Assembly (NCBI GenBank): GCA_903859815.1
Contig: CAIOOA010000190.1
Span: 1 to 41,903, forward strand
DNA: 41,903 nt
Source of the DNA: an uncultured Methylococcaceae bacterium
GTDB taxonomy: Bacteria > Pseudomonadota > Gammaproteobacteria > Methylococcales > Methylococcaceae
Reading direction: 5' to 3'
Shown here: piece after piece, positions 9,401-17,130 of the stretch
Numbering within the stretch: position 1 is the first letter of the stretch
Layout: each line of letters begins with the position of its first letter
Program-made: the position numbers and the translations under genes
Notes under the pieces: generated by a model
Told to the model about the DNA's origin: nothing
Database searches by the model: none
The model's input: only the letters and a program-made list of their open reading frames with translations

Positions 9401-10965
9401 GCCACAAGGACTCTTTGAATAGCGTGAATTTCAACCGGAATGGCAAACTCATCACCAGCAGTGACGATCACACCGCCAAAATTTGGGATATAGCCACCGG
9501 GGGACTGCTGCAAACGCTCAACGGTCACACCGACACGGTCAATAGGTCGAACTTTAACAATGCCAATGACAAGGCAATCACTGCCAGCGATGACACCACG
9601 GCAAGGATATGGGACATCAACAGTGGGAAAACGCTGATTGTTTTAGACGGCCTCTCTAACCAATCAGGAAAGCCCTATGTGCCTCAGGCACAAGACACGG
9701 CTTTTTCCGCCAACGGCGCGCTAGTCGCTACGCTTGAAAACGGTCATTCTGTGTTGATACGTGATGTGGAAACGCGAAAAATCCTAGCAGAATTGACGAT
9801 AGCAGACGCACTGTTCAGCGCATTGGATTTCAGCCCGAATAGTGAACGCATAGCAACCGCAGACAGACAAGGGAGAATACAGTTATGGGACACGAAAACT
9901 TGGCAAAGGGTTGCCAATATAAAGGCCCACCAAGGGGCAGTCAATAGCATCGCCTTTAGCAATGATAGCCAGTTCATGGCTACGGCGGGGGAGGATCATA
10001 CCCTAAGATTATGGAACACATCGACCGCCGAGCCAGCCGCCAAGCCGTTCATCCATTCGGCCCCGCTGTCCAAGGCAGAATTCAGCGATGACGGCAAAAC
10101 CCTCATTGGCACGACGATCCACGGTGAGTTTAGTGCATGGAATCTTGCCACGGGTTCGTTAATCGGCAGTATATGCAGCGACTGTTCTTCCTTGGGTGGG
10201 CATACCAAGCGGGTTCTGTCAGCAGAATTCAGCCCTGACGGCACTCTGGCGGTTACTGCAAGCCGGGACGGGACCGCTAGGGTGTGGGATACCGCTTCCG
10301 GGAGGCCGCTCAGTGTGTTGAATCACGATAAAGGTGTGGTGGGAGCCAAGTTCAGTCCGAATGGCAAGCTTGTACTGACGTTCAGCCGGGACGACACGGC
10401 AAGGCTCTGGCGACAAGATGGGGTGTCTTTCACGCTGATGCGTACTCTGAAAGGCCACATTGATGACGTGACCTCGGGTGAATTCAGCCCTGACGGACGA
10501 TTTGTCGCCACGGCGAGCCGCGACGCCACGGTCAAAGTGTGGGAAACGGCTACGGGGGAATTGGTATATAACCTGAAATATCATTACGATTGGGTTAACA
10601 GCGTCGAATTTAGCCCCGATGGTTCATTACTGTTGACGGCCAGCATGGACAGTACGGCCATCGTGTGGAACATGGCCGACGGTTCGATGAAATTGGAATT
10701 GCGCGGACATTCCGATGGTGTCAGGCGGGCGCGGTTCAGCATGGACGGAACCCAAGTAATGACTGCCAGCGAGGATGGCACCCTTCGAGTTTGGAATTTG
10801 AAAGAGATCGAAGACAAGAAAAGTTGCCCGGAATGCAGTGGCAGCATTTCAGATCTATGCGCCCAAGCCATTGGCCGTGTGAAACGGACATTCACCGCTG
10901 AAGAGCGAAAACGATTCCATGTCCCATGGTTCTTGCAACTGTTAAGTTATCGCTGTTCCGGGTAG
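6475..10965 (+). CDS. TIR (C-terminal half) - STAND NTPase - WD40 protein
   Basis: A 1,496-residue reading frame from TTG 6475; the real gene begins upstream (see the fragment at 6253). Residues 1-85 are the rest of a TIR domain and keep the likely catalytic Glu23 in WQKREMAF. Residues 100-245 start an nSTAND1-type NTPase: YQGLRPFKEE, CGREVF, Walker A GPSGSGKSS (139-147), Walker B LLIIADQFEE (234-243), then a helical arm region. A transmembrane-like helix lies near 552-575. From about 640 to 1440 come 16-18 WD40 units with the recurrent F-S-P-D-G and D-x-T-A-R-x-W-D words. A Cys-containing tail ends in TAG. In related STAND sensors the repeats bind a trigger, the NTPase oligomerises, and the TIR domain destroys NAD+. 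With the stop in place the sensor would lack half its effector. The reading frame is otherwise undamaged over 4.5 kb. Confidence 0.85.
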   Translation: MRKAKGVAVFIGPSGLGLWQKREMAFALDRQVAEEKNEGNFPVVPVLLPGADVTPGFLFLNTWIDLRSDPTDPEGLDALCKVMREGVDVGYTAETGSLCPYQGLRPFKEESAAFFCGREVFAQRIKETLLQRGLVVVIGPSGSGKSSVVQAGLLPLLRRERPPALTWDVATFIPGDHPFQQLAMALMPLLEPDLATTNVFAEANQLAELLREGKTTLLTVVDRILTRSKGTNRLLIIADQFEELFTLCEQAERQDFLDRLFQTDGESRLGVVITMRGSFYGYLIGSSRSLSDRMENSVINLGPMTREELNKGIVGPAKRLGLSFEPGLAKQMLDEVGEEPGNLPLLEFALTELWTRREGKVLTHAAYGEIGGVGGAIVRRAETIYESLNAGQKSAAKQTLMRLVWISTAANNAQEAGQRIAYGEFSPDSQKVIQILADARLLVIGHHGVGGEFTVEVAHEALIRKWSRLRTWLDEDREFLLWRRRLKVSREIWQQNRDDNTTLLRGTPLLEAERWLTLREDALDGDDSTYIQACLSVEQRKHWIQHRKRRRALVIASSLAAIFMLLACLAIMESLSALSQELVAKSFLHLKSDPELSLFLGIQAVKANPSNESADILKLALQSPLLATLEYKRDFLLNVRFSPDGNRIAATGKDRQPFIVHWDGMSLGEAKKPMNLPDPITIIGLKDDWSMVVAAEKDFNARLIATPSGKMLGKLEGHQGQLVTATFSPDGTQVVTTSEDDTARLWDVHSLRTIKVFKGHKDDLTSAEFSPDGTRIVTASQDQTAIIWDVQTGAKLLELTGHQAKVNNARYSPDGKHIVTSSGDNAARIWDANTGKLSTWLEGHVDSITFATYSPADPNLILTVSRDRTGKVWRKSTDGNHTDWHSINELHGHTDILTSAAFSPDGKYIVTASRDRSIRIWNSLTEHGRLAYYGHTGAVNDAVFSPDGRWAVSASSDNTARLWDTQNLLPPVILNGHKDSLNSVNFNRNGKLITSSDDHTAKIWDIATGGLLQTLNGHTDTVNRSNFNNANDKAITASDDTTARIWDINSGKTLIVLDGLSNQSGKPYVPQAQDTAFSANGALVATLENGHSVLIRDVETRKILAELTIADALFSALDFSPNSERIATADRQGRIQLWDTKTWQRVANIKAHQGAVNSIAFSNDSQFMATAGEDHTLRLWNTSTAEPAAKPFIHSAPLSKAEFSDDGKTLIGTTIHGEFSAWNLATGSLIGSICSDCSSLGGHTKRVLSAEFSPDGTLAVTASRDGTARVWDTASGRPLSVLNHDKGVVGAKFSPNGKLVLTFSRDDTARLWRQDGVSFTLMRTLKGHIDDVTSGEFSPDGRFVATASRDATVKVWETATGELVYNLKYHYDWVNSVEFSPDGSLLLTASMDSTAIVWNMADGSMKLELRGHSDGVRRARFSMDGTQVMTASEDGTLRVWNLKEIEDKKSCPECSGSISDLCAQAIGRVKRTFTAEERKRFHVPWFLQLLSYRCSG

Positions 10966-11303
10966 GCACTTTCCTGCGCATCTGCGAACAGTAACCCGGA
11001 ACTTTTTAAAATTGCGTTGGGAGTGCAAGGCTTGCCTTGCTGGAACATGCCCTCGCAAGGCAAGCCTTGCACTCCTACATTACTCTTAATCGTAAGCCCT
11101 TCAACTAATTCATGCCGATCATACTTGGCATAACAAGTGCTTCATTAATAATGAAACCCTTTTCCATTGTTTAACCAATCCCTCCCGCCGGAGGGGGCAG
11201 CCGATTTGATGACTAGAGGGAGTTTGTACCCTGCGCACCATAAGCGCTTCGGCCTCATTGTTAGTGGCTTATGGTGCATGGGCTAATGCTTTGGAGACAT
11301 GTT
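10966..11303. other. 338-bp intergenic region
   Basis: Between the WD40 gene and the DUF5658-like gene there is no coding signal. It holds the 21-bp inverted repeat at 11020-11075 and a separate 11-bp perfect inverted repeat (GCACCATAAGC at 11235-11245 with GCTTATGGTGC at 11267-11277, one base shifted), just upstream of the next gene's ribosome site. Confidence 0.5.
11020..11075. repeat. 21-bp perfect inverted repeat, GGAGTGCAAG family
   Basis: Arms 11020-11040 and 11055-11075 are exact reverse complements with a 14-base loop. Each arm contains an inner hairpin (GCAAGGC-TT-GCCTTGC). The same outer word occurs at 875-947. It may also end transcription of the WD40 gene. Confidence 0.75.
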
Positions 11304-11606
11304 ATGAACACATTTTTTATCGTATTGTTCGGGTTGTTGCAGATCGCGGACGGTATCGTGACTTTTTTTGGGCTGAAGTTCGCAGAAGTGGACGAAGTGA
11401 ACCCTGTGCTCAATTACTTTGCCGACTTCATAGGATTGGGATTTTCCATCACCCTGCTTAAACTGGCAGGGCTTGCCTTTATTATTTTCCTGTTCTGTGA
11501 CCGGCGCAAAATGAAAAGTCGCTGGATCACGACAACCCTTGCCTTGTCTGTGACTTTTTATAGCTGGGTTGTCAGCAACAACGTAATACTGGTTGTGGGC
11601 GCATAA
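11304..11606 (+). CDS. small DUF5658-like membrane protein
   Basis: A 100-residue protein with three hydrophobic segments. The first two thirds contain FGLLQIADGIVTFFGLKF and VDEVNPVLNYFADFIG, which match the DUF5658 pattern of an Asp-rich turn between membrane helices; a short basic loop (CDRRKMKSR) and a last helix follow. Start ATG 11304 is preceded by TTGGAGACATGTT, a good Shine-Dalgarno; the frame is open to 11271, but those residues do not fit the family. Function is unknown. It stands alone and is followed by a strong hairpin. Confidence 0.7.
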   Translation: MNTFFIVLFGLLQIADGIVTFFGLKFAEVDEVNPVLNYFADFIGLGFSITLLKLAGLAFIIFLFCDRRKMKSRWITTTLALSVTFYSWVVSNNVILVVGA

Positions 11607-11677
11607 GATACCCTGCTTACCCCGCAAGTCCGTAGGCTAGGCGCACAAGATGGCCCACCCTTGCAGTCTGCGAAAAA

Positions 11678-11704
11678 CCGGCTCGGCCTCCATGGTCGAG
11701 CCGG
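11678..11704 (+). terminator. hairpin downstream of the DUF5658-like gene
   Basis: CCGGCTCG (11678-11685) pairs with CGAGCCGG (11697-11704), extended inward by three pairs including one G-U, leaving a 5-base loop. The following bases are only moderately T-rich, so termination efficiency is uncertain. It is the most stable structure before selD. Confidence 0.45.
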
Positions 11705-11885
11705 CTTAAATTCGGTTATAATTCAAACTCATGTCAAAGCAAGCTTTGACGCTCCAATCCTAGATTACTAAGGTTTATCTTTTGCTTGCATGACTTGTTT
11801 CAATGAGTTGCATGATGCTTCATGCGAAACATCATGCAACCACTACACTTGACCGATTTCCTTCTGCTTCATCAAGCTGATTATC

Positions 11886-12929
11886 ATGAGTAAAATCCGA
11901 TTGACCACACTTTCCCATGGCGGTGGCTGCGGCTGCAAGATCGCCCCTGCCCTGTTGGCGCAAATGTTAGCCGAATTGCCCCAAGCGGGCCTATTTCCCG
12001 ACCTGTTGGTGGGTAGCGACAGCAGCGACGACGCGGCTGTGTATTGGCTGAACGAGCACCAAGCCATCGTCGCCACGACCGACTTCTTCATGCCCATTGT
12101 TGATGATGCGTTTGACTTTGGCAGAATCGCAGCAACCAATGCCTTGTCGGATGTTTACGCCATGGGCGGAAAACCGATTCTAGCCTTGGCTGTGGTTGGA
12201 ATGCCAATTAACAAGCTTCCGGTGGAGACCATCCGCCAAATCTTGGCTGGAGGGGCGTCGGTGTGTGCGGCGGCGGGGATTCCCCTAGCCGGTGGACACT
12301 CCATCGATGCGCCCGAACCCATTTATGGGCTGGTCGCACTTGGACTGGTGCATCCCGACAAAGTCAAACGCAACGATCAGGCAAAACCCGGCGATTATTT
12401 AATTCTAGGCAAACCCTTAGGGATCGGGATTTTGAGCGCCGCTTTGAAAAAAGGCCGACTGGACGAAGCGGGCTATGCGTTAATGATCGGGCATACTACC
12501 CGCCTGAACAGTGTCGGCCCGTTATTGGGAGAGATGGATGGCATTCATGCCATGACCGATGTCACCGGCTTTGGCCTGTTGGGGCATTTATTGGAAATCT
12601 GCCGGGGATCGGGTTTGGCGGCCAACATCGCCTTTGCCGACTTACCGCTCATCGACACAGTGGACCAGTTGGCAAGCCTAGGCTATGTCACGGGTGCGTC
12701 CGCCCGCAACTGGGACAGCTACGGGCAATCGGTCGAACTTGGTGCAGACATGCACGACTGGCAGCGTGATTTGCTCTGCGACCCGCAGACTAGCGGCGGC
12801 CTGCTAGTCGCCTGCGACCCAAGCTGCGCCGACGAAGTTTTGGCTTTGTTCCACCAACAAGGCTTTGCCCAAGCCATGGCAATCGGCAAACTGCGGGAGG
12901 GGAATGCCATGGTTAACGTGAGCATTTGA
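11886..12929 (+). CDS. selD: selenide, water dikinase SelD
   Basis: SelD makes selenophosphate from selenide and ATP, the selenium donor for selenocysteine and 2-selenouridine in tRNA. The 347-residue length is normal. The N-terminal loop SHGGGCGCK contains Cys15 and Lys18, equivalent to catalytic Cys17 and Lys20 of E. coli SelD, so this is the cysteine, not selenocysteine, form. The metal-binding Asp-rich VGSDSSDDAAVY, the TTDFFMPIVDD segment, AGGHSID and the C-terminal DPQTSGGLLVA are all present. No selA, selB, selU or tRNA-Sec lies in the window. The next gene is convergent, so selD appears to be a single-gene unit. Identification is secure. Confidence 0.95.
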   Translation: MSKIRLTTLSHGGGCGCKIAPALLAQMLAELPQAGLFPDLLVGSDSSDDAAVYWLNEHQAIVATTDFFMPIVDDAFDFGRIAATNALSDVYAMGGKPILALAVVGMPINKLPVETIRQILAGGASVCAAAGIPLAGGHSIDAPEPIYGLVALGLVHPDKVKRNDQAKPGDYLILGKPLGIGILSAALKKGRLDEAGYALMIGHTTRLNSVGPLLGEMDGIHAMTDVTGFGLLGHLLEICRGSGLAANIAFADLPLIDTVDQLASLGYVTGASARNWDSYGQSVELGADMHDWQRDLLCDPQTSGGLLVACDPSCADEVLALFHQQGFAQAMAIGKLREGNAMVNVSI

Positions 12930-12955
12930 GAATTTTCCATTGGCACTTGCAGCCG

Positions 12956-13309
12956 TCATGGCTTCACATCTCCGTCATCCATATGAAATTTGTGCAGCAT
13001 ACGATGCGTTATTGGAGTCAAAATGATACCCATGATGGCGATGAATATCAGTCCGCTGAATAAAGCATAGATTGAGGCAAATATTTTTGCTTCGTCGTCA
13101 TGAAGCGGATTGACAGGACCCATTCCCCCAAGAATCATGGATGCCTCTAGCAGGGAATTGACATAATCAAAGCCAGCTATCCAATGATAACCCATGATAC
13201 CAATGGATAATGAAATGGCTATCAGGGTGCCCGCTAAACTACAAGACTGAAATAGTCTTCTTAAAAAGACTAATCGCGTAGCCAGTTGTTGATTTTTTCG
13301 TTCATACAT
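12956..13309 (-). CDS. small two-TM, ion-channel-like membrane protein
   Basis: From ATG 13309 (MYERKNQQLATRLVFLRR) the protein has 117 residues. A GAGG ribosome site lies seven bases upstream, favouring this start over 13327. A basic N-terminus is followed by two hydrophobic helices (about 22-42 and 75-100). Between them a re-entrant-looking loop contains EASMILGGMGPV, placed where 2-TM channels hold the selectivity filter but without TVGYG. The C-terminus is THRMLHKFHMDDGD. It could be a channel-like protein of unknown selectivity; I would not go further. It is convergent with selD. Confidence 0.7.
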   Translation of the reverse strand: MYERKNQQLATRLVFLRRLFQSCSLAGTLIAISLSIGIMGYHWIAGFDYVNSLLEASMILGGMGPVNPLHDDEAKIFASIYALFSGLIFIAIMGIILTPITHRMLHKFHMDDGDVKP

Positions 13310-13440
13310 ATTAGAGCCTCGTGCCAAGCCATGGCTTGGTGTTAGTCGTTTATCACAAGATTGGGCTTAAGGCTTGAATTTTACTGGAATCATCAAATAT
13401 TAGCTAAACTATTCTGGTTGGTCAGAAGCTAGGGGTTTTG

Positions 13441-14664
13441 TTAAAAGCGGAAAGACACTAACAGCGCAAACATCTCCCAATATTTCGAGGGCAAAGGCGG
13501 GACAGGATTGTCCTGCGTCGGCAACCAAGCGGTTCCATTAATATAGTGATATTCACCTCGAATCATTAGCCAAGGGGTGACATCATACCTTATGCCTGTC
13601 GTCCAATCCTTGGCGTATTGGGTATAAGCAGGAATGCCTGTTTTCTGTTGAAGCTCCAACCCTTGGGGATCGTCACGGTCATTATATAACGCATCATACC
13701 TAGCCATGATTTCCCATTTTTCGAAAATTCGATAAGCCGCTTGGAAATAATAGCTTTCGCCAACAACATTATAATCCAAGAATGGCCCAAAGCCACTCTT
13801 GTTGATGGGTCTTAACGAGTATTCGCTGGTCAAGCTTAGTTTTTCACCCTTGTATTGAGCCGAAAAAATAACCGGCGAGAAAACATCAGTTCCCCTAGGC
13901 AATGGGTCAAAACTATTGAGTGGCGTATAGTGGGTTTGCACTCGTGCGCCTGTTATCGCAAACCTAATCCGACCATTGTCCAGCTCGTAATTCAAACGTC
14001 CAATGAAAGATAAATCTGCTTGCAAATTGCCGTTTGCATCGGAAGTACTTAGAACGGCAGACCTCGTTTCTGAATTATCGGTGCGAGGAAAGCCAGTGAT
14101 CATCTCCAAAGTCAGAGTGCCCCAGGGATGGCGATATTGACCATAGATCATGCCACCATCGCCTGACAAGGTTAAATCGCGGGTGCGTTCAAAGTATATG
14201 GACTGGGGCAGGAGTATGCTGGGGCGGGTGAAGGCCACATCCCTTGTGTCATTGTATAAGCCATAGGGTAACCTGACTCGGCCTAAACGAACCCCAATGC
14301 GATAGTCTTCTTTATCGAAAAAGCTATAGTCCAGCAATCCAAAATCAATCATGGGGGTGCCATCATTGGCATCGCCTGCCCGTCTGGAGATGATTTGCAT
14401 GGATAATCTCAATTTAGGCAGAGGAACCCAAGAGCCATTGATTCCGAGTTCGGTGAAATCAGGGCTTATCCCATCAGAACTATCACCAAATATATTATTA
14501 CGTGTTGTGGAAAATAAACCTTGAGTGGCAAAACCATGGATTTGGACGCTATTGAAAAGTTCAAATGCCGTTACTTGGAAACTTAGAAGGGCAAAACACA
14601 TACCTAACAGTGGCAAGAGTGTTTTTATCTGTGGTAAGTTTCTAATTGAAAAATCCACTTTCAT
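13441..14664 (-). CDS. outer-membrane porin-like beta-barrel
   Basis: A 407-residue protein with a signal peptide (about 1-33, ending FQVTA) and then alternating aromatic/polar strands through to a terminal FALLVSFRF. The final phenylalanine is the standard signal for outer-membrane barrel insertion. Internal landmarks include GVRLGRVRLPYGLYNDTRDV and TTGIRYDVTPWLMIRGEYHY, as in proteins annotated as putative porins next to phosphate-binding-like proteins. It starts 3 bp after the stop of the PstS-like gene, so the two form an operon. The substrate is not predictable from sequence; phosphate or another anion is a guess from the neighbour. Confidence 0.75.
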   Translation of the reverse strand: MKVDFSIRNLPQIKTLLPLLGMCFALLSFQVTAFELFNSVQIHGFATQGLFSTTRNNIFGDSSDGISPDFTELGINGSWVPLPKLRLSMQIISRRAGDANDGTPMIDFGLLDYSFFDKEDYRIGVRLGRVRLPYGLYNDTRDVAFTRPSILLPQSIYFERTRDLTLSGDGGMIYGQYRHPWGTLTLEMITGFPRTDNSETRSAVLSTSDANGNLQADLSFIGRLNYELDNGRIRFAITGARVQTHYTPLNSFDPLPRGTDVFSPVIFSAQYKGEKLSLTSEYSLRPINKSGFGPFLDYNVVGESYYFQAAYRIFEKWEIMARYDALYNDRDDPQGLELQQKTGIPAYTQYAKDWTTGIRYDVTPWLMIRGEYHYINGTAWLPTQDNPVPPLPSKYWEMFALLVSFRF

Positions 14665-14667
14665 GTT

Positions 14668-15159
14668 TTATTCCACAGGTAGGATGGCAACTGAATCATT
14701 GACCGTCTCCTTAGGCAAATATCCAATGGCTCCGGGCGTCGCGGCCAAGCGCTCGCGCATTTCATTCTCTGAACTCACCACTATAGGGGATTGCCCGGTT
14801 CCAGAAAAGACTAACCTATCCCAAGCCGCACGCAACTGATGGGGAAAAACATTTAAAACCTGTTTACAGAAATTGGAATGGGTAGGGTTGTTGTCCGCCA
14901 ACACAAACACCCTGATGGATGACCCATCCGGCCATGTGGTCATCCCCATGGCAAAAATGGTGGACATGACATAGCGCTTGATGGGCGTGGTCGGGACAGA
15001 ATTTTTTTGCACCGCGACGACAATTTCCTCGGCGAATAGGTCGGTGCTCGCTTGGAAAAAACACATGCAAAGGAACAGGGCTAAAATTAGCCTCTGAAGA
15101 TTGGTTGAGAACGGTGTCTCTTGGCTCTGACCAATGGAACTGAAAGGAAAGCTTCGCAC
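14668..15159 (-). CDS. small PstS-like periplasmic binding-domain protein
   Basis: A 163-residue protein with a hydrophobic signal segment (about 22-43, ending FAEE) and a half-size PBP-like domain. It has IRVFVLADNNPTHSNFCKQV, a tryptophan/arginine motif (AAWDRLVFSGTGQSP) and the terminal A-T-P-G-A-I-G-Y-L segment typical of the PstS-like substrate-binding family, where the last part lines the phosphate site. It is much shorter than true PstS (about 320 residues). It is probably a periplasmic binding partner of the downstream porin. The start used is GTG 15159; an internal start would shorten the leader. No pstCAB genes are present. Confidence 0.7.
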   Translation of the reverse strand: MRSFPFSSIGQSQETPFSTNLQRLILALFLCMCFFQASTDLFAEEIVVAVQKNSVPTTPIKRYVMSTIFAMGMTTWPDGSSIRVFVLADNNPTHSNFCKQVLNVFPHQLRAAWDRLVFSGTGQSPIVVSSENEMRERLAATPGAIGYLPKETVNDSVAILPVE

Positions 15160-15331
15160 CTTGCTTTTGCGCTGATGGGAAAGATTATCGAACGAGCATT
15201 CGTGAAGCTATTATATCGATAGTCAGCCTAAAATAAAATTTGGATTGAAGAATATTAGGCTCGAATCAAGCCGGTGCGGGCATGAATGGCTAATGACTCG
15301 GAATGTGGGAATAATCCAATAAGCTGGATAT

Positions 15332-15373
15332 GACAAGGCCGACGCGGATTTATAATCCGAGCCGGCCTTTGTC
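15332..15373 (-). terminator. hairpin after nifK
   Basis: An imperfect 17-18-base inverted repeat (GACAAGGCCGACGCGGA facing TCCGAGCCGGCCTTTGTC) starts 17 bp beyond the nifK stop. No long U-tract follows on the minus strand, so it may stabilise the 3' end rather than terminate alone. Confidence 0.5.
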
Positions 15374-15389
15374 TTAATGGCAGCTTGGT

Positions 15390-16961
15390 TTACCGGACTA
15401 GGTCGTAGTTGTAGTCCGTCGTCCCCATGCCTCGGGTCTCGTCGTCCAGCCTTTCTAGGATGGCGTTGACGATGGTGGTCAGCATGTACATCGCGCCTTC
15501 GTAGCCTAAGGTTGTCATCCTATGCAGATGATGACGGTCGAAGATTGGGAAGCCGATGCGGATTAACGGCACTTCAAACTCTTGGCCTTTATGTAAGGTG
15601 TCGCGCTGGATGAACTTGCCGTAGGAATTGCCAATCATGAAGTCCGGCTTGTTGGTGAACACCAGCGAACGCATGTGCCACAGGTCGCGCCCGATGTGAA
15701 CCTCGCAGTTCGTGCCAAAAGGTGAAGCCTTGAGGATTTCTTCCACCGCCTTCTTCCAACGCTTGTTGGCATGATGGCAAAGGATGTGGGTCGGTTCTGC
15801 GCCGAGTTCCAGCAGGAACTTAACCATCCCCATGACAAAATCGGCATCGCCCCACAGGGCAAACTTCTTGCCATGCAACCAAGAATGCGAGTCGGTAATC
15901 ATGTCCACCAAACGGCCGCGCTCAAGTTCCAAGGAAGCAGGAATCGGCTTGCCGGTGATTTCAGACACTTTCATCAGGAATTCATCGGTCCACTCCAAAC
16001 CCATCGGGATGTGCAGCTTGGGCACTTCGTGCTTCCAAGTGTTCTCGACGAATTTCTTGGTCTTTTCCAACTGCCAAGGCTGCAACAAGATGGTGTCATA
16101 GGCATTCGGCGCGTCTTTCATCTCGTCCTGAGTCGTGCCGCCAGAGTACATGCGGAACTGACCGTCGGCGGGGGTATCCAGCACTTCGGTGGGGTCGCTG
16201 AGCAAGGTATGCGGCACACCCATTTCATTCAACATGCGATGGATCACGCGGAAGTTGCCCAAGTAGGTTTCAAAGCCCGGCACGAGATTGAGCTTGCCGT
16301 TTTTGCCCGGCTCTTTGCCTTCCATGGTGTTGAGGGTGAAGTAGCGGGCGATGCCTTCGAACATATTATCCCATCCGGTGGTGTGGCTACCGACAAAGCT
16401 TGGGGTGTGGGCGAAGGGGGTCGGGAATTCCTGCTCGATATGGCCTTCCTTTTTGGCGTTGTTGATAAAGGCATTGAGGTCGTCGCCGATGACTTCCGCC
16501 ATACACGTGGTGGAAACCGCAATCATGTCGGGCTTGTACAGCGCTTTCGCGTTTTCCAGGCCGTCGAACATGTTCTTTTGACCGCCGAACACCGCCGCGT
16601 CCTCGGTCATGGAATCCGACACACAGGCAATCGGTTCTTTAAAATGGCGGTTGAAATAAGTGCGGAAGTAGGCGACACAGCCTTGCGATCCATGCACATA
16701 AGGCAGGGTTTTCTCGAATCCCAACGCACACAGCACCGCGCCGAGTGGTTGGCAGGCTTTCGCCGGGTTGATCGTCAATGCTTCACGATTGAAATTCAAC
16801 TCCTTGTATTCCTGACTGGTGCTCCATTGGAATACTTCGTCGATCTTTTCCTGTGGGTGACGCTCTTCGTATAGGTCACGTTTAAGGGCCAAGTTATCCT
16901 TGTACTCTTGATCGCGGAACAAGGGATAGCTGGGTTTTATGTTTTCAACTGCTTGGGTCAT
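15390..16961 (-). CDS. nifK: nitrogenase molybdenum-iron protein beta chain NifK
   Basis: NifK forms the alpha2-beta2 MoFe protein with NifD and shares the P-cluster that passes electrons to the FeMo cofactor. The 523-residue length is normal for the Mo enzyme. The three P-cluster cysteines are visible: Cys70 (NPAKACQPLGA), Cys95 (GSQGCVAYFR) and Cys153 (STTCMAEVIGDD). The N-terminal extension (YPLFRDQEYKDNLALKR) is that of group I/II NifK and is missing from Vnf/Anf forms. It follows nifD after 169 bp containing palindromic repeats. A GGAGGACACC ribosome site lies before the ATG. The gene is intact and the call certain. Confidence 0.98.
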   Translation of the reverse strand: MTQAVENIKPSYPLFRDQEYKDNLALKRDLYEERHPQEKIDEVFQWSTSQEYKELNFNREALTINPAKACQPLGAVLCALGFEKTLPYVHGSQGCVAYFRTYFNRHFKEPIACVSDSMTEDAAVFGGQKNMFDGLENAKALYKPDMIAVSTTCMAEVIGDDLNAFINNAKKEGHIEQEFPTPFAHTPSFVGSHTTGWDNMFEGIARYFTLNTMEGKEPGKNGKLNLVPGFETYLGNFRVIHRMLNEMGVPHTLLSDPTEVLDTPADGQFRMYSGGTTQDEMKDAPNAYDTILLQPWQLEKTKKFVENTWKHEVPKLHIPMGLEWTDEFLMKVSEITGKPIPASLELERGRLVDMITDSHSWLHGKKFALWGDADFVMGMVKFLLELGAEPTHILCHHANKRWKKAVEEILKASPFGTNCEVHIGRDLWHMRSLVFTNKPDFMIGNSYGKFIQRDTLHKGQEFEVPLIRIGFPIFDRHHLHRMTTLGYEGAMYMLTTIVNAILERLDDETRGMGTTDYNYDLVR

Positions 16962-17066
16962 GGTGTCCTCCTAACCCGCCACTAATCTGTGGACTAGGCT
17001 ATGGTTGGTAATCTGTTTCATCGTTCCCACGCTAGGCGGGGAATGTTTGCTGTGACGCGATGTGTC

Positions 17067-17118
17067 AGGTGAACGAGCCAAGTTCGTCACCTAGGTTCCC
17101 ACGCGGTGCGCGGGAACC
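17067..17118. repeat. two palindromic hairpins between nifD and nifK
   Basis: An AGGTGA...TCACCT stem (17067-17092) is followed by GGTTCCCACGC-GGT-GCGCGGGAACC (17094-17118, one mismatch). The second belongs to the same GTTCCCACGC repeat family that is interrupted at 839-996. Another half copy lies at 17024-17040. In the transcript they could stabilise upstream nifHD RNA. Confidence 0.65.
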
Positions 17119-17130
17119 ATGTCGGATGGC

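Noticed and set aside
15771-16874. 367-codon frame opposite nifK
   Set aside because: Antisense shadow of a highly conserved gene.
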